DNA of 64,000 bases, taken from NCBI GenBank assembly GCA_907163375.1, contig CAJQUW010016165.1:62001-126000 (forward strand). Reading direction: 5' to 3'. Positions 11,436 to 23,229 of the stretch are shown piece after piece (positions within the stretch are counted from its first letter, which is position 1; each line of letters starts with the position of its first letter). Under the pieces are notes generated by a model. It worked only from the letters and a program-made list of their open reading frames with translations, was not told the origin of the DNA and did no database searches. Source of the DNA: Prostheceraeus crozeri (Eukaryota > Platyhelminthes > Polycladida > Euryleptidae). The translations under genes were made by a program, and so were the position numbers.

Positions 11436-13546
11436 CCATTATTTGAGAATAAGTAAGATGATTTATCATCTATTCAGATAAAAGAAGGTAATCAATCACG
11501 GATTTCCGTACTTCATTATTTTGATATCTATAATATGTGTATTGTATTATTATATTCAGAATTATTTCAGTTTATATATTATTTTATTTTATATTTTATA
11601 TATTTGTATTATATTTCTTTTTATAGTATTTATTATTATTAATTTTCATTTTATATTTTTATTGACTAAATTTCAATGGAGATTTGACAAAATTTGCTCT
11701 ATCTATGTCTAGGCCTACTTGCATGCTTTAAGAGATTCCTACGGTCTAGGCTTGATATAGGCCATATGAGACTTTCTAAGGAATATCGATCTTCATATGC
11801 TGTAAATATATCTATTACAATGTATTAAAATAAATTGGGTACTTAAAACCGCGAATGCCACGTTCGTATAGTTTAATCATCAAGAACAGCTGTCATGACA
11901 TTTGCTGTTTTCTTGTGTTCTTTCGGCTATCCTCATCTTGCTATACCATTCTCAGACTCTAATGCGTGATACCTCATTTAGATTATCTGTAAAAAATCTT
12001 CACGATCGGCACCGTTTTTTGCAATCAATAATTCGGTTCTATCTTTTGTCACTCTTTCCATTGAAAGAAGCGAGTCGATGATTGAAAGATAAAAAGCTGG
12101 AAACCTAGACACTATTCGATTGATGTATAGGAAATGTTTGCAAGGTGTACTGCAGATGTAGAAACAGGGGATCGACGCTTTGCTTTCCCCATCGGTCCTT
12201 TTATGATATCATGTCAAGCAGTATAGATTAAATAATGACTTCAGTTTCCATCATCACATCGACGGCTTCGATATATTGACAGTTTGTGCTATTTTTAAGG
12301 CATAGAACAAAGTCAAAAGGTCGAATGACAAATCCAATTATGCCACACTGTAAATGCCTCGCCACCAAAGTCGCTACTAACTCACCACGAAACATTGGCA
12401 ATAAAAGTGAACACCAGGAAGTACGAGTGGCCAACACTCACCACGAATACAATTTCGCATGTGAGACTGCACTACTGATTTCACTACATAAGTAGACTAC
12501 GGATACAGAATTTTTTGCTATTGGAAAGGATTCACCAAATAGCTTTCCCTATAATTATTTACTAGCATTCCCCCTGATCAATTAATTTTTGTCTATTCCG
12601 AGCTATGTAATCATCAATGATGTTTTGATCATTGATACTTGAGAGACGAGGACTAAAATAAACGGTTCCAGAGAGATCATCAGGAGATACATAGAAATCA
12701 AATTTATTAGTACACAAAATTTTATTTTCATTGTAAAGGTTTCATGTGTTTCCAAATGATGTGCAACATTGTAAAAATTACATGCAAATATTTCAGAAAT
12801 TTACATAATCATAAAATGATAGGTACTCCTTAGCAGCAGGACTAATGAGCACTCCCACAGGGAAACCAGACAAAGTCATTTTTTTCATGAAATGCGAGCA
12901 AATATGCAAAATTCTATTCATTTGGCTCGCAAACACATGAATACCCATCTTTCGGTGGATGAGGCTATCTGGAAAAGTTAACATGTATAAAATGTAAAAA
13001 TGTACATGTAGTGCGTCAAAAGAAAAAGAAGCAACTTTCTCGATTGATGTTTAGTCTGCGAGCATAGCAGCACGACTGAGAACAAGTTAATAGACAATTT
13101 CTTGAAAAAGTACCTGAACTTCGAGCTGTGTTCGATGTAGATAGAGTAAACAGCGATCACATATCTTCATCCCACAATCAATACTTCCACACCACTGGAA
13201 TGAAGAAAGATCTTCCTTCACATTACTTAAACCACAGTACGTTCGACATGACCACTGCGAACAATATCGGCTGGTGGAGTATGTTGAACGCTGATAGTTG
13301 ATTCTTTCAGCTCTCTCTGTCCTATAACTTAATTACTAACACAATTTCATAACAAATTTTGTAGTCAACAAATCATCAATCAAGATTAATTGTAATCTTA
13401 TCTTTTCAACGTGTAGAACACAGTGCTGTATTCGATGCAGAAATACGCAGCAGGCAAAAAAGACGGCATGATCAATGCGAACAAAAAATAAGGATAGCTA
13501 GACCTGTTTCGTGTGATAGGCATTTATTCAACATTCAGCTACACTA
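11436..13546. other. No gene recognised
   Basis: The DNA is AT-rich, with a very T-rich stretch at 11,520-11,670. The open frames here are low-complexity and have no domain signature. Confidence 0.4.
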
Positions 13547-14263
13547 AACAGTCCGGCAGCCACAATGATTTTCTCCAGGGAAAGAGGCCGAAACTGAAAC
13601 TTTCACAGAATGCGTATATCCTGTGCCTACTACGAATCTGCACGTCTATCGAGTTCTGCCTAGTTCCTCTTCTTGTCAGACACGATCAAGGAAAGGCACA
13701 TTTTAATCCAATGGGATGCAGATTGGAGTTTTTGCTAAAATGAAACTCTCTATGTTTTCTACTACTGAGTGAAAAGTCTAGAGTAATAATTTTTGACATG
13801 GAATGTCTTCAGGTTATTTCCTATCGTGTTTATGTGTTATTATCATGCTTCTTATCGGCGATGTATAGAAGAATGTGGTCAAGTACGAATCAAATTGACA
13901 AAAATGCTTGTGCTTGTCGACATAAAAAGCTTGCCAATTCAACATGTATTTAGCCTCATAGACAGAAGTACCTGAACATGATAGGAAATGACCTGAGGAA
14001 ATTCCATGTCAAAAATCATGGCTTTAAACTTAGTACTTTCACTCAGCATAAGAAAGCATAAAAAGTTTCATTTTTGCCAAAAACTTCAATCTGAGTCCAT
14101 TGGATTAACATGTGTATTACTTTGATCCTGCCTGACAAGAAGAGAAACCAGGCAGAACACGGCAGGCCTGCAAATTTGTAGTAGGCATAGGGTAAACGTA
14201 ATTCTGTGAAAATCTCACTTTTGGCCTGGCTCCCTGCAGAAACTCACTGTGTCTGCCGGAGTA
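13547..14263. mobile_element. Long-TIR MITE (family A), complete copy
   Basis: The first and last roughly 240 bp are inverted copies of each other at about 75-80% by eye. They begin around AGTCCGGCAGCCACA and ACTCCGGCAGACACA and share TGCCTACTAC, TGTTCTGCC and TTCTCTTCTTGTCAG-type blocks. Together with the fragments at 1030-3131 and 3560-3632 this defines a family. No coding capacity is present and no target duplication is obvious, so the superfamily is unassigned. It contains the uninterrupted site that matches the hAT insertion point at 1456. Confidence 0.65.
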
Positions 14264-16430
14264 GCACCTCTTGTGATCTAAAATAAGTTGTTTAGTTATT
14301 GATTTAAGTTTTCGCTCATTTAATTTAATTTAATTACTTAGCCACTGTTGTATGCTAGATTGCTTAAATACATAGAGCATTTTAGGCAAACCATATAGTA
14401 TGATTTGAATAAAGTTTCTGAACTGCCACGACACTTACTCTAGAAAAGTCATTAGATTTAGGTCGTTTGGTCGCTTTATCTGATTTAATTTTCTAAATTT
14501 TGAAATAACGTATGCCCGCTTATATAAGCCCACAGACCATGGCGATTATGTTGAATTCATGTTTCTCGCTAAGCTGTGGACTCATAAGTACTGAAGAATT
14601 TTCTGCAACAATGCATGCATGTTTGAAAAGAAATAGCCGTTTAGTACTTATCAGAAAAGTGAAATAGAACTTACAATCAGAGTTTTACCATATTCATGCA
14701 TGTACAGTATAAGATGTTGACATGGAACTATTTTAGCGACATCAGTGGATCGCATGAGTACCACTGAAGCTTACGATGGTGAACTTCATGCTGCACATTG
14801 TTATAGTCAAATTCAATCACATGTGAAAAATTTACCCTGAGAGGGCATCGGAAAACTCCATTCTAGATGCTTGATGCAAATTACGGAAATTCAAAATTTG
14901 CAGCATTGCAAACACCAAAAAGTCAACTCTCAGCTCTCAAAAGAGATAGCACACTGAGACTATACTGCTTCAACGCCATATACTTGGATTATCTTTGACA
15001 TGAGAGCGGATGTCAAATTTACTTTAACTACCCAAACGAAGATTGCGTCATAATTTTGCAATACGATAATGCAATTGTTCTATATCTACACATTACGAAA
15101 TCTCACTTAATAATAAGACAATTGAGAACACAGAAATTCTATCAAACTCATAACTATTTTATTAATTCGTACTATATGTATTTTTTAAAACAGATCGAAA
15201 TCTTCCCTTAGGTTGCACAAAGAATTTTTGATTTCGGTGACATAGATAATCCAAGTGTGACATTGGAGCAATTTAACTCAATGAGATCTTTCACACGGGC
15301 CTTATAGGAGACTTATAGGAAGCGGTTCACGGTCGTCAATTTCATTAGTAGGCCTACTCATGCGCACTACTAATGACGCAAAATTGTCCAGATCAACAGC
15401 GCATTTCACATTTTTGAGAGTAATGAAATGTTTGTCTCTCTCTATTTGTGTTTTCATATACTTTGGCAAGTGCAAGCAAAACGGAATATCTGCTCAAGTA
15501 AACATATGATGACACAAGATTTAAAAATGAAAATAATGGTGTTAAAAAATGCACAAGTATTTTTTTTTGAAATCAAGAAAATTAAACTAGATCGAATGAC
15601 CAAACAAACACTTGTGATGATTAAATAGCAAAATCAAATGAGCAAAACCATTCAAATTCTAGAAAACTAATTTCAATGAGCAAATACAGGGTGTCCAGTT
15701 AAGGACACTGGATTTAACTCCTTTAACACTGGATTTTATTGATTTGTTGCCTAGAATATCTACATAGGTATGCAACTTCATTTTGCATTGTCGGTTTACA
15801 CTTGCATATTTGCTAATTATGAAGATTGTAAAATTCTGAAAATGTCTTCAGACTTGAACTACAGTGCGCGACAGCAAGTTGGAAACTTGGCATAAATCTA
15901 CGGACACGTATTTTATCCAACACCTAAAAATTGTTTACTATTAGGAAATGTCGACAAATTTATAATCATCTGAAAGAGAATTTTCGGATCTATCATTTGA
16001 ATGTTGTTGAATCAATTGTTTTTGAAATTGGTGTTTCCTAGAGGCCCATAAACCCGAAAGACCCAAATTTTCTTTTACTTGTTTTGACAAGCACATAAAT
16101 CAATTTGAAACATTCTGCTTGTGATATTCAAAACCGTCACAAAATAGGCTTTCGGAAAATATATAGTTTGAAAGTGTTTTCTCGAAGTTAGTAGGCAATA
16201 TTTTGAAATTAGTATAGATAGAAAATGTGGCGATTTTTCATTTTCAGAATGTGTTGCGATAATATCAGAAATAGCGCTGTTAACTAACTGGTGGCATTTA
16301 TTTACCTCAAAACTAGTGTTTTCTGCTTTTGTTGGGTAAATCTAAGGCCCTTCGAAGACATTTTGTTCAAATCTGTAATGATTTGAAATATTAAATTAAT
16401 ACACTCTTAACAATTCATTTTCTAGACAGC
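14264..16430. other. No gene recognised
   Basis: AT-rich sequence with no coding signal. CAGGGTGTCC at about 15,687 could be a transposon terminus (see the transposase remnant downstream), but the match to the other side is only about 7 bp. Confidence 0.35.
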
Positions 16431-16779
16431 TGCCCGTTTCTTGTATTATCGGATTTCTTCGTATCATTCTTGTTTTTTATGAGGTAAGTGTTGGTCTGAT
16501 TACTGATCAGTATATTACACGAATGTACCTTTCTGAACTTTATCAGCCAGCTTTTAATAGAGTAGGTAAATAAAAAACGATGTTTTAATCACAACTGTCC
16601 ACACAGTAGGTCTAGGCATCTCTCTCTGAGTTGTAAGCCGTAGAGAATGTTGCAGGCCGCTGTAGGTAGGTTGTTGGAAACGTTGAATAGCCTAGAAATA
16701 TACCGTACTAATGATGTGGTATACCGCGAATCATAAAAATCATAAACAATTCTTATACAACAATTTTCTCAGCAAAACT

Positions 16780-16830
16780 GTCGACGGGTCGGATTCGAAC
16801 TTTTGACCTTTTGACTACCATCTCGCCACC
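16780..16830 (-). repeat. Degenerate tRNA-like (SINE) fragment
   Basis: On the minus strand, GTTCGAATCCGACCC has a good polymerase III B box, preceded by a weak A-box-like GAGATGGTAGTC. It is probably a relic SINE or tRNA pseudogene. Confidence 0.3.
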
Positions 16831-16833
16831 ATA

Positions 16834-18175
16834 TTGCAAAGGTTGTTGAAAAACAACGTATTGTGGCTGGCATACAGGCATCACGTGTTGGAACTTATTT
16901 TGAAAAGCATATGCACGTCTCTGTTTGGAACATCAACGGGACCTGAAAATTCGGAATTCAGAGCATTCCAGCAGGCTTGGGAGAACATCGATCAGCGAAG
17001 GCGTAAGATATTGGAACTTGATGGATGACTGCAAATCAGACGAGACAAATGTCTTCATGAACTGAAGTCGCTCAGGTAAGTGCTATCTGCCGCGAAGAAT
17101 CTAAGTAGGCCTAAGCTTACACTTGCAAAATAACAACATACCAGAATGTTATGAAATATGTATTAATTATTACTATAATAGATAATCATCATCATTGTCA
17201 TTAACATTATCATTGCAACTATACCGGTATGTACTTTGTAATAATGTGTATCACTAACCACTGACAATAAACGTTTGCATTCATTTACATTAGAAGCCAT
17301 CAAATCACAAAAGAAGCTGCATTGTGTATCGAAATGAATGACATATATTCGTAGATATAGTAATGCTCGAAAAAAGAAATGTCAAATAAATACTGATTCG
17401 GTTTCAAGTGGCAATCGTTTTTCTCGGTGGAGCATTGACATCACCCCTGCGGAAGCCTGGGCCGCATCATCATGCCCGCTGGATGTCTTGCATCTTGTAT
17501 TATGGGAAAATGTTGATGTTTTCAGGCAAAATGAATTACGATAGTGAGAAAATTGAAAAGCTCATTCGGGCAATGAAATCCATTTGTCTTTTTTACGTAC
17601 TGCCATGGCTCAGTACCAATTCAGCTCCTGAAGATTGTTCTGTGATCTACAATTGTACTCGGACATGCAAAGATATCACTTCAGTGATTCACAAGTTTCG
17701 ACAGCCGCTCTGACTGTCATGGATCGCCATCGGTGGTACCTTACACCGGAACTGTCAGTGTTCGGACTATTTTGTAACAAAATATCTGACACTGACAAAG
17801 AGGAGGCTGCAGGAAAACTATTTCAGTTTCCGAAATACTTTTCTTCGGAGAAGCCACAGTTTCCACAAGAACCTGTTATTGGAGTGGATAATGAATTGTC
17901 TGACTTCATCAATGGCCGATCATGGCTGTTGTTTCAACTTATGAAAATGGGAGGAGAAGGACAACACCTGTGGCTAATGATGCCAATTTTCAAGTCATGG
18001 CCAAGCTTGTGGGACAGCTTCCGGTTGTCAACGATCCTGTAGAACGTTCTGTGAAACTCATGGAAGACTTTGTAAAAACCATCACAAAGGATGAAATACA
18101 GAGACAGTTCTTGTTGCAAATTGTAGAGAAAAACAGGAAGACAAACCCTGTGATGAAGAAATGCGCTTTTTGATT
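16834..18175 (+). pseudogene. Decayed intron-containing transposase-like gene (HHARWM family)
   Basis: Several pieces in different frames, in order, resemble one protein family that I recall as repetitive in many invertebrates. These are YRHHVLELIL...FGTSTGP and AFQQAWENID (16,834-17,028); VAIVFLGG and GPHHHARWMSCILY (from 17,408); DRHRWYLTPELSVFGLF (from about 17,720); GRSWLLFQLM; and VNDPVERSVKLMEDF (to 18,173). The last motif resembles the ND.AERGV block near the C-terminus of hAT-like and related RNase H-fold transposases. A consensus donor (CAG|GTAAGT) near 17,074 and a TTTCAAG acceptor near 17,405 suggest an intron. In-frame stops and frame changes make it non-functional. The superfamily is not certain, and termini were not found. 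Confidence 0.5.
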
Positions 18176-18656
18176 GAATCTGATGATCTGATGTAGATTA
18201 TTGGTACTTGCATGTCCTCTGTGCATAGAGATCAATTTTCGATTCATTCATGCATACATGTACTTTGATCACCCATTGGAATTGTCTTTCATGAATATTT
18301 TGAACACTACTATTGAGGGCCGTAATAAGTAGAATATAGGGGCACTTCAATATAAGATAGCTTTAACAGGAATAGCTGCAGACTATCAAAAACAACATCA
18401 GAGAAAAATTTGTATTATGTTTTGACGAGAGAAATGGTATACATTGCCAATTCAGTATTTTGACATAGATATCGAATACATGAAAAATTGGCAAAAATGC
18501 CAAAAATGACAAAAAATGAAAACTTTGGCCCTGTTGCGCGACCTCTAAACCTAAATATTTTTCAAAAAAAGTTTACGTGTCATCATTGTGGACATAAAGG
18601 AACACTTTAAGCCCTTCACCCATAGAGATTTCAAAATTTCGATTTTTTTGAATCAC
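18176..18656. other. Flank of the transposase remnant
   Basis: No coding was recognised. The end (GAATCACCCTA at about 18,647) may be the right terminus of the transposon upstream, since its complement TAGGGTG resembles CAGGGTG at 15,687. This is weak. Confidence 0.25.
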
Positions 18657-20193
18657 CCTATCAATGCATCATAATCTATATGACAATCTCAAACTTGAGG
18701 GATGGGGCAGAATGAATGCAAACTTGCGTCTCATACAAATCTTGAAATAATGAAGCTGCATGATGCATCTATGAATGGTATATTAAATGTGCTTTGTTTA
18801 CGAATGGATTATATTCAAAAGTTATCAAAATACAGACCGCTTCGTTAATCTCTGCACAATGGATCAATATAAACCCTTATTGCGAAAACATGCCTTGCCT
18901 CGACATTTGGCAAAAATGTTTAGATAGGGAAGGCAAAGTGTATGATGGATCTTGGATCATTAGACACTTGGCTTCCCAATATAAATATAATAGACCGCAA
19001 TATTTCATGAAGTTTTATTAACCCGTGGATGCTTGAAAAATGTCTTTTCCGTTAATGCATACTATGTTCTCGAAGACCCAAATAAAAAAAAAATAAAATT
19101 AAGCACTTTTTTCGTCAAATTCAAGTCTTTCAATGACCTTCAAGACAGCCGTTTTAAGCCATGTAATGTGACACATGATACACAAAGTTGTAATCATGTC
19201 AATCTCAGCGTCATAGCTGCACTTAGTCACCGTTAACCATTCATTGAATCAAAAGCTAATCCATTTAATGTATAAAATACTTAAACCGATATAGTTTGCA
19301 AAGTTAAGTTCACAAAGTGATGCTGGTTCACAGAAATTAGCTGAGGTGAATCCCCTAATGATGAAATTAAAAATATGTCAATGAGTTTAGTCGTTACATG
19401 AAGACATTAAGACATGAAGCACTTCTTAATTAAAAGCATCCCTGTCATCAACGTGAAAGTTCTGCTTGCAGTGCGTTTGAATACATACATTACATAGATA
19501 TTTCTAGGTCGCAATAAGGGTCCGGCTATTTGGGTCCGTCAGGCTTATTGGTTTCTGTAGGTATTTCAATTTTTTGAGGAAATTGCAAGATGTAAACGTC
19601 AGGTTTCTAATTATCATATAGATAATTTTTAGAAGTTCGACGCCACAATTTTCTGAGATAACTGTGAGTCTTTATTTCATTGTGAGAAAAATAGCAATAG
19701 ATATCAAATATCGATTCGTACAAGATTGATCACATATCGTACATTATATATTACGATAAAAAAGTGCTTTAAATTAAGCATTTTTCATAGACATCTAATT
19801 AGTCACATATCACCTGTGAAATACTCACATTGACTTAGTTTGTGTGATATCAACGCTCTTGCATCTATGTATATTAAGTTTTCAAATACAGATAACACGG
19901 ACAGGCAAATCCTCGATATTTTTGAGTCAGTGAAAGTTTTTGATCTCACTACTTGCAAAATAATAGTAACATTAGTGTGATCTTTATTGACAAAAGGCCT
20001 TAAATCAACGTACTTTAGACATAATTGATGCTTTCTTTTAACCTTGTGCTGGTATGGCTTTAGTATATAAAGCATACTACACTTGAAATAACATACGAAA
20101 AGCACACAAATATATACTCAAAACACCAAAAAAATATTTGGAATGCATCCTTCGTACGTGATTGGTATTGAGCGATTTACAGTGTAGGATTAT
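18657..20193 (+). repeat. Repeat block, copy 1 (inverted copy at 50.5-52.3 kb)
   Basis: From about 18,862 to 20,420 the sequence matches the reverse complement of about 50,500-52,096. Shared anchors are CATTTGG.AAAATGTTTAGAT, ACACTTGGCTTCCCAAT, GGTTCACAGAAAT and TTTCTAGGTCGCAATAAGGG. The adjoining 205 bp (18,657-18,861) match 52,105-52,310 in the same orientation instead. The last part (about 19,930-20,193) is the right half of a TA-target MITE ending AGCGATTTACAGTG-TA. Open frames here are short and unrecognised. Confidence 0.65.
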
Positions 20194-20199
20194 AATCAC

Positions 20200-21193
20200 A
20201 CTAAAAATCGCTGGATACAAAAATAACATACAAATTGATGCCAAACTCACATACAATTTGAAACTAACATCTGATACCAGATTCTGGTCTGTTTTTCATA
20301 CCACATCTCACTTACTTTCGTATACGATTGATATGTAACGATACGAACTATTCTATCTGTGATTGGCTGTTTTATTCTGAAATACAAATAGTTGGTATGT
20401 CTTTTATACGAGACCCGATGCAAATTCATCCTTGTTCGTATGGCTCTGGTATGTGTTTGGTATGTGCAGCTTCAAGTCACATAGCAAAAAATATGTATAC
20501 ATTACATACTACTGTCAAATAACTTTTTTCGGTAATACCAGTCGTGAATATTTTTCGTTTGATAGAGGGAAATTTAAGTACATTACATTTATTGTGAATT
20601 ATAATATGCTCCACGAATATGTCGTCATTGCTACTTGTCTAGCAACATCAACAGGACGTTTAGATAACTCTATTTTATGACCCAAGTTATTAAACATCAT
20701 ATCATTTAAACGATATCTTTAGTGAAATTTTGATGACTTATATATCTCAAACATGACTATTTTTGCGTTCATGAATTATAATGTGTTTTTATTACGGATT
20801 GATAATATGCTTAATTTCAAAATTACATAATGCTTAATTGTTGATGGTTGAAATCTTATTGATTATTCATGAAATGCCTTAGACTTACGTGTATTAAAAT
20901 CGAATTCAGTATTGAAAGTATGAATCTTGAATGTCATTATCGCACTACTTACAGAACAGTAGTAACATAAGTCTGATCTTTATTGACAAAAAGCCTTAAA
21001 TCAACATATATTAGAAATCATTGATGCTTTCCTTTAACATTGTGCTAGTATGGCTTTTGTATGTAAAGCATACCACATTTGAAATAACATACGAAAAGCA
21101 TACAAATATATACCAAGAGAATGCAGAAATATACCAAAACAGTACTTTGGTATGCATCCTTCTTATGTGATTGGCATTGAGCGATTTACAGTG
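20200..21193. mobile_element. TA-target MITE (CACTGTAAATCGCT family), full length
   Basis: The left end is a mutated terminal repeat (CACTAAAAATCGCTGG) and the right end is AGCGATTTACAGTG followed by TA. The interior follows the same order as the other copies: TTTGAAACTAACATCTGATAC, CTGTGATTGGCTG, TAATACCAGTCGTGAATA, ATGAATTATAATGTG, GGCATTGAGCGATTTACAG. TA flanks suggest a Tc1/mariner-like target, but the encoding transposase is not in the window. Confidence 0.7.
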
Positions 21194-21372
21194 TATCCGA
21201 AGTTTTCAGATGCAGTTGACACGGACAAGCAAATCCTCGATTTTTTGAGACGGCTTTCAAAAAGATGATCTATATCATCAAAATAATTTTACTTTTCCTA
21301 CCACAAAATGTCCCGTAACCGACGCTTCCTCGCGATGATTTGAACTTTGACTCGTCTTTCAGAATGTCATGT

Positions 21373-22950
21373 GTGAAAGACGAGTCAAAGTTCAAATCTT
21401 ATGTTTACGACAAACGGGCTAAGAAAGACCCCTTTATCTTAGAGGAAGATCGCTTCAATAGAAAATTGCAAGCTCTGAAATCGAAGAAGTTGATAAGTGA
21501 TGAGTTGTTTCAAATGATAAAATCTAATGGATCTCAGCCATCCAGACATTATGGGCGGCCGAAGGTCCACAAGAGCATGAGTGACCCACCATATCGCCCG
21601 ATTCTTAACATGAGAAATTCATATACGTCTAAATTAGCCCAATGGCTTGATTCGGTTTTGAAAAAATATATTCCTCAGCGTTTTGTGCTGAAAGATACTT
21701 TTCATCTTGTTGAGGAATTAAAAGAATTCACAAACGAAAATCCGAATGCTAGCTATCGTGCTTGTAGCTACGATGTTTCGAGTCTCTTTACCAAGATTCC
21801 GGTAAGAAGAACCATTGATCATGTCCTGTCCATGATAGATTTCGGCAATTTTCCTATCAAACGTGAAGCCCTTAAACCTTTACTTGAACTGGCCTGCACC
21901 AATATTCTTTTTACCTTTGATAAAAAACTTTACAATCAGGTGGATGGCATGGCGATGGGATCTAGTTTGGGTTCCACCATGGCCGCGTTTACTATGGACA
22001 TGATCGAAGCGAACTACCAGGGGCAGCCTCCCAAATTTTATGGGAGATATGTGGACGATTGTTTGGCCATTTTTGATAATGATGACCAAGCAAGCTGCTT
22101 TTTGAATTTTTTGAACTCGCTTGATGATAGCATCAAGTTTACCATGGAAACAAGTAAAGACGATCGGATCGTCTTCTTGGATACAAAAATTTGCTGCAAT
22201 TCTGATATCGATATTGATTTTCACATCAAACCTACCAACACTGGCATCTATATGCCTTACTCTGCCTATGCTGCCATGTCGGATAGGTTGTCTGCCATGC
22301 GTTCTTTATTTTACAGAGCTTATAAAATCTGCACTAATCCCAGGCTATACGAAGCTTCGGCGGTTGAGATCTCTAATATCTTTATTAAAAATGGTTTTGA
22401 CAATAAAACCATCAGCCGTATTAAAGAAAAGGTTGAAAGGAATATTGAGTGCGGGGCTTCAACTGTAAATGATTCTCAAGCTGAGAATGAGCGGGCGCAA
22501 GTGAGAAGAGTAGTGTGGTCTGTTCCTTTCATTAGCCAAGCTCAAAATGATTTGAAAAACAAAATTCGCTCTCTGAATGAGTTGCTTCCTCCGAATTTAG
22601 AAGTTAGGCCAGTTTACAAAGTCTGTAAACTGTTAAATCAATTTCCGAATAAAGATAAAATTCCGAGTGATCTAAAATCATCTATCGTATATCAATACGC
22701 TTGTGACCGTTGCGAAATGTGGTACGTCGGCGCCACAAAACGCCACCTCGACACTCGGATGAAGGAACACATGAAGGGTTATCCTTCACCTACTGAAATC
22801 TCTACTCACCCTCATCGTCCTAAAAAAGAAAATTTTTCCATTATTGGTAAATGCAAGCAACCATTTATCCTGGAGTCGATATTCATAAAAAGTAATGAAA
22901 CTCTGGCTAATGAAAGGAACGGATCATACACTCTTTCTTTAAATCTGTAA
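21373..22950 (+). CDS. Penelope-like reverse transcriptase with GIY-YIG endonuclease, N-truncated
   Basis: The enzyme copies its own RNA at a nick made by its endonuclease. Counting from the first ATG of the open frame (21,340), the RT landmarks are YGRPKVHK (71-78), motif A SYDVSSLF (143-150), motif B DGMAMGSSLG (202-211), motif C YVDD (237-240) and a motif D-like region near 265-282. The C-terminal GIY-YIG nuclease is seen as YQYAC...WYVGATKRHLDTRMKEH (451-477) with a downstream Glu in LESIFIK (511-517). The frame is uninterrupted to TAA at 22,950. The apparent first codons (21,340-21,372) come from the inverted 5' duplication, so native coding starts at about KDESKF. The conserved DKGN...Y..K(L/M)N block that precedes this in complete PLEs is missing. 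Confidence 0.85.
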   Translation: MKDESKFKSYVYDKRAKKDPFILEEDRFNRKLQALKSKKLISDELFQMIKSNGSQPSRHYGRPKVHKSMSDPPYRPILNMRNSYTSKLAQWLDSVLKKYIPQRFVLKDTFHLVEELKEFTNENPNASYRACSYDVSSLFTKIPVRRTIDHVLSMIDFGNFPIKREALKPLLELACTNILFTFDKKLYNQVDGMAMGSSLGSTMAAFTMDMIEANYQGQPPKFYGRYVDDCLAIFDNDDQASCFLNFLNSLDDSIKFTMETSKDDRIVFLDTKICCNSDIDIDFHIKPTNTGIYMPYSAYAAMSDRLSAMRSLFYRAYKICTNPRLYEASAVEISNIFIKNGFDNKTISRIKEKVERNIECGASTVNDSQAENERAQVRRVVWSVPFISQAQNDLKNKIRSLNELLPPNLEVRPVYKVCKLLNQFPNKDKIPSDLKSSIVYQYACDRCEMWYVGATKRHLDTRMKEHMKGYPSPTEISTHPHRPKKENFSIIGKCKQPFILESIFIKSNETLANERNGSYTLSLNL

Positions 22951-23129
22951 CTTATTTTACGAATTGTACACACTATCTTCTAAATTATTTGAGTAGGTTG
23001 TAACTTTGTGTTTTTATTTTATTTTATTTTATCTGTCTGACTTAAGATTTCTATGCTATTACGTGCCTTCCAGAATGAACAGTTTTCAATGTGACTACGT
23101 ATTTAAGAAAGATTTGTCTTTAATTGTAA

Positions 23130-23180
23130 CTTTCCGCTGAAGATGATCTTGAAAGAAGATTGAAACATGTCCGGTCAAAG
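23130..23180 (+). ncRNA. Candidate type-I hammerhead ribozyme in PLE 3' UTR
   Basis: The core elements appear in the right order: CTGAAGA (CUGANGA, 23,137-23,143), a stem-loop ATCTT-GAAAG-AAGAT (stem II), GAAA (23,162-23,165), then a very short ACATGT stem III and the GTC cleavage triplet ending at 23,171. Outside, CTTTCCG (23,130-23,136) can pair with CGGTCAAAG (23,172-23,180) as stem I with an internal loop. Penelope-like elements are known to carry small hammerheads with minimal stem III, which act in RNA processing. The same sequence is in the minus-strand copy. Activity is not shown. Confidence 0.5.
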
Positions 23181-23208
23181 CATTTGTTCTTTCTTTTAAA
23201 TAAATAAA

Positions 23209-23229
23209 TATATATATATATATATATAA
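23209..23229. repeat. (TA)n tail or target at PLE copy 1 3' end
   Basis: An AAATAAATAAA run passes into about 10 TA units directly after the PLE 3' UTR. PLE copy 2 also ends in (TA)n. Confidence 0.7.

Larger units (their letters stand above)
21336..23208 (+). mobile_element. Penelope-like element, 5'-truncated copy 1
   Basis: The element comprises a 5' junction with a short inverted duplication, one long RT + GIY-YIG frame, a 3' UTR with a candidate hammerhead ribozyme, and an (AAAT)/(TA) tail. The first 30-odd bases (about 21,336-21,369) are an inverted copy of the start of the coding part. The loop between the two arms replaces the true upstream sequence. This 5' inversion plus truncation is a common product of target-primed reverse transcription. 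A closely similar copy lies at 41.2-43.1 kb on the other strand. Confidence 0.85.

Noticed and set aside
21880-22468. Long antisense and out-of-frame openings within the PLE
   Set aside because: They shadow the RT frame and recur in copy 2 with the same offsets.
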